A stretch of DNA of 64,000 nucleotides from Alkalibacillus salilacus (GTDB taxonomy: Bacteria > Bacillota > Bacilli > Bacillales > Alkalibacillaceae): the NCBI RefSeq assembly GCF_030812915.1, contig NZ_JAUSTQ010000002.1:124001-188000 (forward strand), written 5' to 3'. Positions 9,638 through 18,406 of this stretch are shown piece after piece (position 1 is the first letter of the stretch; every line of letters starts with the position of its first letter). The notes below the pieces were generated by a model. The model was not told where the DNA came from and searched no databases. It saw only the letters and a list, made by a program, of their open reading frames with translations. Both the position numbers and the translations under genes were made by a program.

Positions 9638-10061
9638 TCAGGGGTACACTTTACTAAACGCCTTAATTGGTCTATCCATACTTCTTGTAATCCTCCCCTT
9701 CACTGCTCCATTACTCAAAACATTGGATTCAATACCGACAATCTATGATTTAAATCACTTAGAAATCCGTCAATTTGACTTCTTCATTTCATTTGAACTC
9801 AATCGGAGTCAAAAGGTTGTGATTAACGAGAACCAAGTTTCTTTTGAACGGTCTGATGGACGTGTTATAACACTTGATCAGTATCAGAACCAAATTAGAC
9901 GCCAAACAAATTATCAAGGACACACTACCATGATGTTTGATGTGACTGCTTTTGCACTTGAACGATTGAATGAAAATACATTTAAAATCTCTTTCATAAA
10001 AGAGGGGAAATTAATTGAACAAGTCTTTCATCACTACAATATATCAAGCCCTGAAATCTAA
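9597..10061 (+). CDS. comGF: Minor competence pseudopilin ComGF
   Basis: This 154-residue protein has the leader MRKSKTFVNILRSSQGYTLL. SQG|YTLLNALIGLS is the likely cleavage site and the hydrophobic helix spans about residues 18-40. The later segment IRQFDFFISFELNRSQKV matches the ComGF pattern of a Phe-rich strand followed by a conserved Gly/Arg-containing sheet (NQIRRQTNYQGHTTM). It overlaps comGE by 41 and comGG by 47 bases, typical of this compact operon. Confidence 0.88.
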   Translation: MRKSKTFVNILRSSQGYTLLNALIGLSILLVILPFTAPLLKTLDSIPTIYDLNHLEIRQFDFFISFELNRSQKVVINENQVSFERSDGRVITLDQYQNQIRRQTNYQGHTTMMFDVTAFALERLNENTFKISFIKEGKLIEQVFHHYNISSPEI

Positions 10062-10416
10062 ACGAGGTATCATTTTCCCATATTTTCTCGTTTATTTACT
10101 TATCATATCCACGATCATAACGACAGGATTCTTACACCTTGCTTATCAAAAACAACAGGTAATTTGGAGTCAGGAGCAATTAATTATCCAAAACTTGATC
10201 ACCACAGCGATTCATGACTTCAGAAAACAACTACCACCAATTACATCAGAAACGAAACAAGCTCATTATCAATACGAAACCGGAAAAGTAACGATCAATT
10301 ATGATGCTTATGATAAACAATTTGTAAATCTTCACATGATTGTCACGACCAATGAAAAAATTCAATATGAACATATGACAAAAATCGTGTATAATAATAG
10401 TGTTGATACGTCATAA
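10015..10416 (+). CDS. comGG: Minor competence pseudopilin ComGG
   Basis: This 133-residue protein is the last gene of the comG operon. It opens MNKSFITTIYQALKSKRGII, followed by one hydrophobic segment (about residues 18-42) with no standard prepilin cleavage site, as in known ComGG. The TTG start at 10015 has AGAGGGG eight bases upstream. Assignment rests on position, length and the single N-terminal helix. No separate terminator is seen before the tRNA-Gln that starts 14 bases later. Confidence 0.85.
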   Translation: MNKSFITTIYQALKSKRGIIFPYFLVYLLIISTIITTGFLHLAYQKQQVIWSQEQLIIQNLITTAIHDFRKQLPPITSETKQAHYQYETGKVTINYDAYDKQFVNLHMIVTTNEKIQYEHMTKIVYNNSVDTS

Positions 10417-10429
10417 TAGTAATGTTTAA

Positions 10430-10501
10430 TGGGCCATAGCCAAGTGGTAAGGCAACGGTTTTTGGTACCGTCATGCGCTGGTTCGAATCCAGCTGGCCCA
10501 G
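10430..10501 (+). tRNA. tRNA-Gln (anticodon TTG)
   Basis: A complete cloverleaf is visible. The acceptor TGGGCCA pairs with TGGCCCA, the anticodon stem ACGGT/ACCGT encloses the loop TTTTGGT with anticodon TTG, and the T-arm is CTGGTTCGAATCCAG. CCA is not encoded; the next bases are TCTTTTTTT, which may end transcription. It lies 14 bases after comGG. Confidence 0.96.
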
Positions 10502-10587
10502 TCTTTTTTTCCCAAAACGCCATTTACATTATGAATATCATCGTATATAATATGTCTGACGAGTTCCTGTACAAAGGAGGAAGAGAC

Positions 10588-10830
10588 ATGGATCGTATGT
10601 TTCGTGTTTTAGCATTTTGGACAGGTATTTTTGCCGCACTTTTCTATACTGGCGAATTTATTGGCATGTCCGTTTTATTTTTAGCACAAACGATCTTCTT
10701 TCTAGGGGTCGGTTTCTTAAACCTATCTGAACGCCTTTATATGTATATTTTTGGTGGTTATTTGACAGTATTCATGGTAGGTTTTACTTACTACGCAACA
10801 TTTATACTAGAACCAGGTTTTGGTCACTAA
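10588..10830 (+). CDS. yqgY: DUF2626 family small membrane protein (YqgY-like)
   Basis: This 80-residue protein, MDRMFRVLAFWTGIFAALFY, has two or three hydrophobic helices separated by short loops and a conserved LNLSERLYMYIFGGYL stretch. An AAAGGAGGAAG site sits seven bases before the ATG. It matches the DUF2626 family and position of YqgY in B. subtilis (recalled family, not searched). Function is unknown. Its own terminator follows directly. Confidence 0.8.
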   Translation: MDRMFRVLAFWTGIFAALFYTGEFIGMSVLFLAQTIFFLGVGFLNLSERLYMYIFGGYLTVFMVGFTYYATFILEPGFGH

Positions 10831-10869
10831 AAAAGGTTCAACTCCTCCAGAGGGGGTTGAACCTTTTTT
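10829..10869. terminator. Terminator between yqgY and yqgX (both directions)
   Basis: An A-rich arm followed by GGTTCAACTCC pairs with GGGGTTGAACC and a run of seven T. The stem is about 17 bp with a short loop, and A/T tracts lie on both sides between convergent genes. Confidence 0.88.
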
Positions 10870-10872
10870 ATT

Positions 10873-11499
10873 TTATGACCTTAAAAATGGGTTATCCATT
10901 TTCTCAACACCAATTGTTGTTTGTGGGCCATGACCAGGATAAACAGTTGTTTCGTCTGGTAATGTAAGTAATTTAGTATTAATCGAATGGATGAGTTCGT
11001 CATGTTTCCCAAACGGTAAATCTGTACGGCCAATTCCTAGTTGAAATAATGTGTCACCTGCTATTAAAACACTTTCTTGTTCAAACCAAAACGATACACT
11101 ACCTGGTGAGTGACCTGGAGTGTGCAGAATATGAAATGAAAACGAACCAATTGAACAAGGTCCCTCATTCAGATAACCATCAGCACGTTTCGTGGCAGCG
11201 ATATGACCAAGGTTAAACCACTCTGAGCCATTTAATTCTGGGTCCACTAACCAATCTCGCTCATTTTCATGAATATAAACATTTAATTCAAAATAATCAC
11301 GTACGTCATCAACAGCCTCAATATGATCGAAATGGGCATGTGTTAATAAAATGGCCTGTGGTTGTAAATCATAATGATTAATGTGATTGATAATCTCATG
11401 AGCATCACCACTAGGGTCAATGATTAATGCTTGATGTTCTCGTTCTAAAATATAGCAGTTAGTCCCTATTATTCCTAATGACAAGCTTTTAATGTTCAC
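10873..11499 (-). CDS. yqgX: MBL-fold metallo-hydrolase (YqgX-like, glyoxalase II-type)
   Basis: This 208-residue metallo-beta-lactamase-fold enzyme has the metal motif THAHFDH (about residues 56-62), later ligands in LHTPGHSPGSVSF and AGDTLFQLGIGRTDLP, and a terminal VYPGHGPQTTIGVE. This is the hydroxyacylglutathione hydrolase-like set and may act on a bacillithiol or other thioester; the substrate is not known from sequence. I chose the GTG at 11499 because AAGGTGG lies eight bases upstream; the frame extends four more codons to 11511. Confidence 0.85.
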   Translation of the reverse strand: MNIKSLSLGIIGTNCYILEREHQALIIDPSGDAHEIINHINHYDLQPQAILLTHAHFDHIEAVDDVRDYFELNVYIHENERDWLVDPELNGSEWFNLGHIAATKRADGYLNEGPCSIGSFSFHILHTPGHSPGSVSFWFEQESVLIAGDTLFQLGIGRTDLPFGKHDELIHSINTKLLTLPDETTVYPGHGPQTTIGVEKMDNPFLRS

Positions 11500-11651
11500 A
11501 AAACGTTCCACCTTTTTTGTCTAAATTTTATTGAAATCACTCGACATCACATAGGATTTTCTATAAAATATACATGAGGTCTTTACGTTTAATACGCAGA
11601 ATTATCGTAATCATAACAAATTGATTGTTTTTCATTCAAGGAGGATCAAAC

Positions 11652-11834
11652 ATGGAAGTCGGAGAGTTTGTATTTGCTATCATGATGTTAGTTGTTGCAG
11701 TTCTAAGTGGCTTTGCACTTGTTCGTGAAATTAAGACTCGTAACTTTTTTGCAGTTCTATTCGCAGGTGCCTCTTTAGGATTATTTGGATGGTACTCAAT
11801 TATGACTATCTATAGTCAATTATTCGCAGGTTAA
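11652..11834 (+). CDS. Small membrane protein, DUF2759-like
   Basis: This 60-residue protein (MEVGEFVFAIMMLVVAVLSG) has two predicted membrane helices split by a short basic loop, REIKTRN. A strong CAAGGAGGATC site sets the start. It resembles the DUF2759 family (B. subtilis YqgW position), recalled rather than searched. It stands alone between yqgX and fetB and ends at a terminator. Function is unknown. Confidence 0.7.
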   Translation: MEVGEFVFAIMMLVVAVLSGFALVREIKTRNFFAVLFAGASLGLFGWYSIMTIYSQLFAG

Positions 11835-11837
11835 TAA

Positions 11838-11880
11838 CAGTCGGCTAACGATTTGATCTAATCAATCGTTAGCCGACTTT
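11838..11880. terminator. Terminator overlapping the 3' end of fetB
   Basis: A perfect 15-bp stem (AGTCGGCTAACGATT with AATCGTTAGCCGACT) is followed by TTTTT on the plus strand. The right arm also encodes the last residues and stop codon of fetB on the opposite strand. It would stop transcripts of the small plus-strand gene; on the minus strand the trailing bases are less U-rich. Confidence 0.85.
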
Positions 11881-12650
11881 TTAATATCTTCTAACTTTAG
11901 TAATTGCATTTGTTGGTTAAAGAAAAATCGATACATAATCATTGAGATAAAAATCGCACTTATAGAAACTGAAGAGAATATACTTATTGATATAACAAGC
12001 TGATACTTGATAGCTACTATAGGGGCTACGCCACCTAAAATTAATCCTGTCATCATACCAGGAAGCTGAACCAATCCAATTGTTTTAAGCTGATCAATAT
12101 TGGGAATTAAAGCAGCATTCAATGTTTTTTTAATCGAAAGATGTGCTGCTTGTTTAGGTGTTGCTCCAAGAGAAAGTGCAGCAATAAGTTGACCTCGATT
12201 TTGCTCGAATTCACTTTTTAAACGTTCAAGTGCCAATCCCATTGCCACCATACTATTACCAATTACCATGCCACTCATTGGAATGACTTCATCAGGCGAA
12301 AATGAAATCATCCCAAAGCTAAGCCACATCGTTAAGACTGTTAATTCAATAATGACCAAGCCCGATAAAATCGATATAAATACATTCGGAAACTCTTCCC
12401 CTTTTTTCCTCGCGTGAAATGTAGCTACAATGATCATGACAGACAACATAATAGGGATCCCTATTATTGGCCTTAAATCAAACAAGTAAGTTAAAACAAG
12501 TCCTACAAAAAATAACTGGGCAGTACCACGTATGGTTGACCAAATAATATCTTTCTTTAATCCAAGTGAGTAATAATAGGAAATTGTTAGTGGAATCATG
12601 ACGAAAACTAATAACAAAAATAAAGAATAAGTAGGAATATCGCGTTCCAT
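11862..12650 (-). CDS. fetB: ABC transporter permease, FetB/UPF0014 family
   Basis: This 262-residue protein has about seven hydrophobic helices. Conserved segments are STIRGTAQLFFVGLVLTYLF, PMSGMVIGNSMVAMGLALE, ALSLGATPKQAAHLSIKKTL and LPGMMTGLILGGVAPIVAIK, the signature of the UPF0014/FetB family. In E. coli FetAB has been linked to iron export under stress; the same role here is inferred. It lies 13 bases after fetA. The final codons form one arm of the terminator that serves the convergent upstream gene. Confidence 0.88.
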   Translation of the reverse strand: MERDIPTYSLFLLLVFVMIPLTISYYYSLGLKKDIIWSTIRGTAQLFFVGLVLTYLFDLRPIIGIPIMLSVMIIVATFHARKKGEEFPNVFISILSGLVIIELTVLTMWLSFGMISFSPDEVIPMSGMVIGNSMVAMGLALERLKSEFEQNRGQLIAALSLGATPKQAAHLSIKKTLNAALIPNIDQLKTIGLVQLPGMMTGLILGGVAPIVAIKYQLVISISIFSSVSISAIFISMIMYRFFFNQQMQLLKLEDIKKSAND

Positions 12651-12663
12651 AACTGCCTCCTTA

Positions 12664-13365
12664 TTAAGAGCGATTTAGGAATGCTTGTAGTTCTGGCGTG
12701 TTAGGCTCTTCAAGTAATTCCTCAATAGATCCTTGCTCGATAATTTCACCCTCTTCAAGGTATAACCCTTTAGTACCAATTCTTTTAGCTTGATCCATAC
12801 TGTGTGTGACGAGAACAACGGTTAAATGACGCCGTTCAATTAAGTCAATCAAATCATTCTCAATCGCTGCAATATTTTGATCGTCTAATGCACTTGTTGG
12901 TTCGTCTAATAATAATACATCTGGCTTATTCGCTAAGGTGCGTGCGAGTGAAACACGTTGTTGTTCTCCACCTGATAATTCATCTACTGATTTCGAAATA
13001 AAATCATTGGGTAAGTTCACATAATCTAATAATCGATAAGCTAATTGTTCATCCCATTCTTGAAATAAATCAGGCCCGAAACGTAAATTGTCTTCTACCA
13101 TTCCTTGAAATAAGTACGGTTGTTGTAAAACAAGTCCAACTTGCTTTCGTAATTGCGGAATCGAAAATTGATTAATTGAATCACCACGAAAATTAATGTC
13201 ACCTTTTTCAGGATCATCCATGCGGTTAAATAAGTGTAGTAACGTTGATTTTCCAGATCCAGAGGGTCCAAAGATGACTAACCGGTCTTCTTCATTTAAA
13301 TTAAAAGAAACATTTGATAAAATCAGTCGTTCTACTTGATTAAACTGGAACAATGGATTAGTCAT
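12664..13365 (-). CDS. fetA: ABC transporter ATP-binding protein, FetA-like
   Basis: This 233-residue ATPase has Walker A FGPSGSGKST (about residues 33-42), Q-loop VGLVLQQPYLF, signature DELSGGEQQRVSLART, Walker B DVLLLDEPTSALD and the H-loop VLVTHS. It pairs with the UPF0014 permease just downstream, which identifies it as FetA rather than a phosphate or amino acid ATPase. An AAAAGGAGA site precedes the ATG. A terminator separates it from yqgS, so fetAB should have its own promoter at 13366-13450, though none is obvious there. Confidence 0.88.
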   Translation of the reverse strand: MTNPLFQFNQVERLILSNVSFNLNEEDRLVIFGPSGSGKSTLLHLFNRMDDPEKGDINFRGDSINQFSIPQLRKQVGLVLQQPYLFQGMVEDNLRFGPDLFQEWDEQLAYRLLDYVNLPNDFISKSVDELSGGEQQRVSLARTLANKPDVLLLDEPTSALDDQNIAAIENDLIDLIERRHLTVVLVTHSMDQAKRIGTKGLYLEEGEIIEQGSIEELLEEPNTPELQAFLNRS

Positions 13366-13451
13366 ATTAAATCTCCTTTTTCATCTCTAGTGTTCCTCTG
13401 CTAATGAAAAATAGACGAGTATTATGAAGGAACTAAAATAGTCGATATTCT

Positions 13452-13490
13452 AAAAAGTGATACTTGTTTTATTCACAAGTATCACTTTTT
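13452..13490 (-). terminator. Terminator after yqgS
   Basis: A perfect 16-bp stem (AAAAAGTGATACTTGT with ACAAGTATCACTTTTT) has an eight-base loop. It gives a U-tail on the minus strand right after the yqgS stop and could also work in the other direction. Confidence 0.9.
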
Positions 13491-13499
13491 ATCAATTTA

Positions 13500-15419
13500 T
13501 TATTCATTTTCGCTATCGCTTTCAGATTCTTCGTCATCAAGCTCTTCAACTAACTCTCCATTTTCAAAATCATAAAAGCGGAATAAGTCGCCGTAGATGA
13601 TCTCATCCGAATAGTTTAGTTCTTGTTCACTTTGTTCTTGAATATCACTACAATTCGTTTCCTCTACAATTTCACCAGATCCATTTTCATAACAATTGCC
13701 ACCAGCATAAATGTAATCTTCTCCCACTACACGACCATCACGAAATGTGATAAAGTCTTTGCGATCATCTGCAAACAAGTCATTACCAAACATAATATCT
13801 TTTTCATTATTGACACCAAGCATATTTAATAACGTTGGTTTAAAATCAATTTGGCCTGATAAAGTTGACTGCGTTTTACCACCATCTTGACCAGGTACGT
13901 GGATCATTAATGGTACTTTTTGTAGTTTAACTTCATCATATGGGGTAATTTCCTCTTTACCGAGAAATTTAGCCATAGATTTATTGTGATAAGAACTTAT
14001 GCCGTAGTGATCAGCCCCGACAATTATAATGGAATCTTCATAAATTCCTTCATCTTTTAATTGTCCGATAAATTGTTCTACTGCTTCGTCTGTGTAACGA
14101 GCCGTTTGCATATATTGATTCAAAGTTGTTGACTCTGAATCATACTTATCAATTGACGCTTCTTCTTCAGGAATTTCAAATGGGAAATGATGAGTTAATG
14201 TAATAAATTTAGCATAATAAGGCTCTTTTAATTCATCTAAATGATCTAATGACTGAGTAAAAAAGTCCTTATCATTTAATCCCCAACCGATTACATCTTC
14301 TTCTTTTACTTCATAAAATTCTTTATCGTAGAACTTCTCATATCCTAATGTATCGTACATTACATTTCTGTTCCAAAAACTTCCATTATTCGCATGAAAA
14401 GCATATGAAGAATAATCTAGCTCATCTTTGATGATTTTTTGAACAGAATTATATTCATTTTGTGCATGGGTAAAGAAAGCTGCACTATTAGGTAAAGGAT
14501 ACAAACCATTATCTAAAATAAATTCGTGGTCAGATGTTTTCCCTAATGCTGTTTGATGATAAAAATTATCAAAGTAATAACTCTCTTCTTTAAAATCATT
14601 GAGAAATGGCGTAATTTCTTTTCCATTTACTTTTTCATCAATGATAAACTCTTGCATTGATTCCATTGCAATATAAATGATGTTTTTACCCTCAGCTACA
14701 CCAGTTAAATCGACACCTTCTTTTTCTTCGTCATCACGTACGTTTTCATTAACGTAATCATCGATCTCACCAATTTCTTCACCATCCGCAAACAGCCGTT
14801 TTGATTGAGTTGCTGTTGTCATTACAATATCGTAAACATGAAAAACAGGTAATCCGACATTTTTTACAAGATATTCTCGGTCAAACCCCCGTTGAAACAA
14901 CTGTGGGCGTTCAATTTGAGCTAGTGTGAAATTAAGAGCTAAACCAGCTAATGCAACGACCACAACACGTCTTTTAAAAACTTTTGAAAAGGTTGGTAAA
15001 CTGAATTGACTTTTCTTAACGAAAACAATTAACAGAATTAAATCCAAAAATAACAAAATATCAGTAAAATAAACTAGTGAGAGGACACTACTCCCTAAGT
15101 CACCAGCGTTATTGACTTGAAATAATGTTGGGATCGTAACGAAATCAGTAAAGTTTCGATAATACATTAAATTGGCAAATAGTAATATTGAAATAACAGT
15201 AGCTGTAATTAGAATAAACCACTTTTGTTTATTAGGTTTAAACCAAATAGCAATACTAAATAGAAAGAAACTAATTACGAGTGAATTCGTTATCAAAATA
15301 ATTTCTTGAAATGTCGTTTCTATTGATAAATCAAAATAGAAACGATAAACCACATAAGATTTTAGACCAACAAGCAAGCTTGCCACTATAAACAGTGGCA
15401 GTCGATTTATATTTTTCAT
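13500..15419 (-). CDS. yqgS: LTA synthase family sulfatase-fold protein (YqgS-like)
   Basis: This 639-residue protein has about five N-terminal membrane helices (residues 8-25, 40-60, 66-85, 115-137, 150-168) followed by an extracellular sulfatase-type domain. The metal and nucleophile residues are visible: YIAMESMQ (Glu253), ALGKTSDHEF (catalytic Thr295), NDKDFF and ADHYGIS. LtaS enzymes polymerise glycerol phosphate from phosphatidylglycerol; YqgS of B. subtilis is a minor paralogue with the same neighbourhood. The C-terminus ends in an acidic tail (LDDEESESDSENE) and has two cysteines about 60 residues from the end. A GGAGGG site precedes the ATG. Confidence 0.88.
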   Translation of the reverse strand: MKNINRLPLFIVASLLVGLKSYVVYRFYFDLSIETTFQEIILITNSLVISFFLFSIAIWFKPNKQKWFILITATVISILLFANLMYYRNFTDFVTIPTLFQVNNAGDLGSSVLSLVYFTDILLFLDLILLIVFVKKSQFSLPTFSKVFKRRVVVVALAGLALNFTLAQIERPQLFQRGFDREYLVKNVGLPVFHVYDIVMTTATQSKRLFADGEEIGEIDDYVNENVRDDEEKEGVDLTGVAEGKNIIYIAMESMQEFIIDEKVNGKEITPFLNDFKEESYYFDNFYHQTALGKTSDHEFILDNGLYPLPNSAAFFTHAQNEYNSVQKIIKDELDYSSYAFHANNGSFWNRNVMYDTLGYEKFYDKEFYEVKEEDVIGWGLNDKDFFTQSLDHLDELKEPYYAKFITLTHHFPFEIPEEEASIDKYDSESTTLNQYMQTARYTDEAVEQFIGQLKDEGIYEDSIIIVGADHYGISSYHNKSMAKFLGKEEITPYDEVKLQKVPLMIHVPGQDGGKTQSTLSGQIDFKPTLLNMLGVNNEKDIMFGNDLFADDRKDFITFRDGRVVGEDYIYAGGNCYENGSGEIVEETNCSDIQEQSEQELNYSDEIIYGDLFRFYDFENGELVEELDDEESESDSENE

Positions 15420-15528
15420 TTCTTTCCCTCCGCAACCCTAACACACCCAAACAACGTTCAGGCGTTACGAACAAAAGCACTTTTCTTAATTCCCGTTTTC
15501 CACAAAAATAAACATATTTAAACGGCTA

Positions 15529-15720
15529 TTAACTGTTGTTCTTCTTTTCAGCACTCAATACTAACAAGGCACGTTGATATTCTTCAATAGAAATCAATCC
15601 ATTTTCATATAACTCTTTTATTTCGTGTTCCATCATGATTATATCAGATTGTCGATTACCAATATAGACAAAAATTCCAAATTGTTTCAGAAGTTTTTGG
15701 ATATCGATTAATGTTTCCAT
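15529..15720 (-). CDS. yqgQ: YqgQ family protein (DUF910)
   Basis: This 63-residue protein (METLIDIQKLLKQFGIFVYI) has a helical N-terminal part, the segment GNRQSDIIMMEHEIKELYE and a helix EEYQRALLVLSAE. These features fit the small DUF910/YqgQ family. ATG 15720 is favoured because AAAGGTG lies six bases upstream; a GTG at 15729 also opens the frame. It follows gluP by 15 bases and is probably co-transcribed with it, as yqgQ is with yqgP in B. subtilis. Confidence 0.82.
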   Translation of the reverse strand: METLIDIQKLLKQFGIFVYIGNRQSDIIMMEHEIKELYENGLISIEEYQRALLVLSAEKKNNS

Positions 15721-15735
15721 TAGTGTCACCTTTCA

Positions 15736-17277
15736 TCATTCATTAAGCTCATTATAAAATTCTTGAAATTGATCATGACCTGGTTGAAGTTCAGTAGCTT
15801 TTTCAGCATGTTGAACAGCTTTTTGAGTTTCACCTGTCTGTGTATATAAAACAGCTAAATTATAATGAACTTCACCCAAATTGGGATTAATGTCTATTGC
15901 TTTTTTTAAGTCACTTTCAGCTTGATTATATTGTTCGGTTTCTAAATAAGCAATAGCACGATAAAAATAAACATATTCATGGTTTATATCTTGATTTACA
16001 CTTGTCGTTAACAAATCGATCGTCTCTTGATAATTTTCTCGTTCGATTTGCTGTTGTGCTAATAATGCTAATGCTTGAGGGTTTTCTGGTTGTTTAGCAT
16101 TAGAATAACCATAGAAACTCATTCCAATTAACAAACCAATAAAAACTACAAAAGTTACTCCTGCACGAAAAAGTTGACGTTTATAAGGGAGTTGAACAAT
16201 TTGAGCTGCTAAAAAGCCTCCAATTAGACCTCCCAAGTGGGCCCCGTTATCAATCTGTGGCACTACAAAACCTAATGCAATATTAAGTGCTACAATAAAA
16301 AGCAGGTTTGTTCCAATTGTTTTAAAAAACAGTTCACGATAATTTATACCGAAAAATAACAAAGCCCCAAACAAACCAAAGATAGCACCTGACGCCCCAG
16401 CTGCTACTGCATCATTCGTAGCAAAACTTGCAACTCCACCAAATATTCCAGCTAAACTATAGATGAATAAGAAACGATTGGTACCATATATTTTTTCTGT
16501 TACCTCTCCTAAAAAATACAACGCTAACATGTTCATAAATAAATGGAAAGCACCAATGTGTAAAAACATCGAAGAACCAATTCGCCACCACTCTCCATCA
16601 GCAATGGCAGGGTTATATTTAGCACCCCAGTCAATTAAATGAGCCGTGTTTGTGCTCGTGCCGTTCATCTCAACAAAAGCAAAAACAAGTAGGTTCACCA
16701 TGACTAATAGATATGTGAGTTTCGTCTTACCATAGAAGAATACACGATTAAACTCACGTTCCTTAGCTTTATGATAACTAATAACCTTCTGTTCTAAATA
16801 AACGACTTGACGGTCTAACTCTTCTTCTTCAAATTCAGAGGTCACAATGGTTTCATCAATCTTGGTATGCAAATTGTTAAATAAGCGAGTTAACCCTTGG
16901 CTAATCGCATTTTCATGTAGATAATAAACTGAAGTCGTTCGATGATTAGAGTCATTTGCTTGCGCTGAAGTTATCGCACCTTCCCAGTCATCAACAGGTG
17001 GAAGATCTGCGACGTAAACAATATGATGATGTTGTTTTCGTCCTCTAAACAAACGTGCGTTTTTATTTAAATAATTGATTTTTTCATTAATATCTCTTTG
17101 TAAATGATTACTCCAATCAAATAACTGATGAGCAACAGCAACAATATAGCTTTGACGTTTCTCGTACTTTTCTAAAATAACGAAATCCCGATATTCCGAA
17201 ACGAGTCTAACTTCAAATTGATCGTTAATCAACTGATCAATTAACTTTAACATTCGATATCGTTCTCTTATATACAT
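15736..17277 (-). CDS. gluP: Rhomboid-family intramembrane serine protease GluP with TPR tail
   Basis: This 513-residue protein has a soluble N-terminal domain (about residues 1-180), a rhomboid core of about six helices and a C-terminal TPR region. The catalytic serine is in GASGAIFGLFGALL, the catalytic histidine in DNGAHLGGLIGGF, and the conserved GEWWRIGSSMFLHIGAFHL loop is present. Repeats such as YVYFYRAIAYLETEQYNQAE and VHYNLAVLYTQTGETQKA are TPRs. In B. subtilis GluP/YqgP takes part in membrane protein quality control (MgtE, FtsH). Length is close to the B. subtilis protein. Confidence 0.93.
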   Translation of the reverse strand: MYIRERYRMLKLIDQLINDQFEVRLVSEYRDFVILEKYEKRQSYIVAVAHQLFDWSNHLQRDINEKINYLNKNARLFRGRKQHHHIVYVADLPPVDDWEGAITSAQANDSNHRTTSVYYLHENAISQGLTRLFNNLHTKIDETIVTSEFEEEELDRQVVYLEQKVISYHKAKEREFNRVFFYGKTKLTYLLVMVNLLVFAFVEMNGTSTNTAHLIDWGAKYNPAIADGEWWRIGSSMFLHIGAFHLFMNMLALYFLGEVTEKIYGTNRFLFIYSLAGIFGGVASFATNDAVAAGASGAIFGLFGALLFFGINYRELFFKTIGTNLLFIVALNIALGFVVPQIDNGAHLGGLIGGFLAAQIVQLPYKRQLFRAGVTFVVFIGLLIGMSFYGYSNAKQPENPQALALLAQQQIERENYQETIDLLTTSVNQDINHEYVYFYRAIAYLETEQYNQAESDLKKAIDINPNLGEVHYNLAVLYTQTGETQKAVQHAEKATELQPGHDQFQEFYNELNE

Positions 17278-17305
17278 CCGCGTAACCCCGTTCTAAAATC
17301 ACATA

Positions 17306-17821
17306 CTAATTTGTCATCGTAATCGCTATTTGTTTTAAACTCATATTAGGAGTCACTATAAAAGACCCCGTTTGAATCGAACGACTATAATCATTCTCAC
17401 GGAAATATTCCTTCAGTTTCGTTTCATCTTCAATAATACCTTCTTCTTGTAACTGTGAAGCTACTTCTTCAAGACCCATTCCCTGCTCAATCACCATTTC
17501 ATATCCTACATTTTGAGATGGTTCACTGTTTTCGTTCCCTTTTTCTAATTGAGATATTTTGTCTTTTAATTGTTCATTATTTTTCTTTGAATTAGTTAAT
17601 TCCTCATATTCAGAACTCGTTAATACGACATGATCTTGATCTTCTAAATATGATCTTGCTTCATCTTCTGTAATTGACTCCTCTTCATTATTCAACTGGC
17701 TTTCTTCTTCTGACATGGCTTCCGCTCCAGCTTCGTTGTCTATTTCAATGAAATAAACAACTCCAATGATAACGGTTGATAAAAGAAGACCCAATGAAAA
17801 AGACATGACAATTGGTTTCAT
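17306..17821 (-). CDS. Membrane-anchored MltG/YceG-like N-terminal domain protein
   Basis: This 171-residue protein has one N-terminal membrane helix (about residues 4-26), an acidic, Ser/Glu/Asn-rich middle with a short coiled coil (KKNNEQLKDKISQLEKGN) and a C-terminal domain MVIEQGMGLEEVASQLQEEG ... TGSFIVTPNMSLKQIAI. That last part looks like the LysM-like subdomain of MltG (YceG), but the catalytic lytic domain is absent. ATG 17821 has AAGGAAAGG upstream. It sits between gluP and a coiled-coil protein in one minus-strand run. The substrate or partner is unknown; a wall-binding role is inference. Confidence 0.7.
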   Translation of the reverse strand: MKPIVMSFSLGLLLSTVIIGVVYFIEIDNEAGAEAMSEEESQLNNEEESITEDEARSYLEDQDHVVLTSSEYEELTNSKKNNEQLKDKISQLEKGNENSEPSQNVGYEMVIEQGMGLEEVASQLQEEGIIEDETKLKEYFRENDYSRSIQTGSFIVTPNMSLKQIAITMTN

Positions 17822-17844
17822 ATTATGCGTCCTTTCCTTCAAAG

Positions 17845-18234
17845 CTAAGCAAACACTTGATTGTCAGACTTTTGCTGAATGATAATCTTTACATCATCTT
17901 CTGCCAACCCTGTCTGTTGTTCAATTTCTTTTGGATTATAACCTTGTTCATACAAGTTCTTCACCTTTACAACAATAGCTGGTTCCTTATGAGTACTTCC
18001 TGCTTCCTTCGATTGGTCTTGCTTTGTATGGAAGTTAAGATCCATCGTTTCTGATAACAATTCTTCTTCTAATACTTTAATTTTATTATTAAGCACATAT
18101 TGGTTTTGAATTTGATTCATAGACAATTGTTCTAACTCTTGTTCTATATCATTAAATCGATTACTCATAAAAAAGGATATAGTGAACAAACTAATACCAA
18201 TAATTAATAATGTCGTTAATACATAAATCATCAT
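17845..18234 (-). CDS. Single-pass membrane protein with coiled coil and C-terminal helix-turn-helix-like motif
   Basis: This 129-residue protein has an N-terminal membrane helix (residues 2-23), a coiled coil (about 27-65) and a C-terminal motif GYNPKEIEQQTGLAEDDVKI (about 98-118) that looks like the HTH tail of SwrB/DUF6115-type proteins. AAGG lies seven bases before ATG 18234; GTG 18240 is in frame. I do not recognise it beyond that architecture. It is the first gene of the probable run to the MltG-like protein, gluP and yqgQ. Confidence 0.7.
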   Translation of the reverse strand: MMIYVLTTLLIIGISLFTISFFMSNRFNDIEQELEQLSMNQIQNQYVLNNKIKVLEEELLSETMDLNFHTKQDQSKEAGSTHKEPAIVVKVKNLYEQGYNPKEIEQQTGLAEDDVKIIIQQKSDNQVFA

Positions 18235-18333
18235 TGTCACACCTTACATTAAATAGCATTCATATTACTAGTTTATCATGTTCAACAATACAAGAGAAAT
18301 CTTTTCATAAGTCGAGTTATCTAGAAAATCTTC

Positions 18334-18362
18334 TTGAACGTATGATATAATTTTGATATGAT
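18334..18362 (+). promoter_or_regulatory. Sigma-A promoter of rpmG
   Basis: TTGAAC and TATGAT are separated by 17 bases and lie about 45 bases before the rpmG start. It is a good consensus match in A/T-rich sequence. Confidence 0.75.
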
Positions 18363-18406
18363 AATTAAGTCAAATTGATTGTATAAATGAAACGGAGGGA
18401 AAACCC

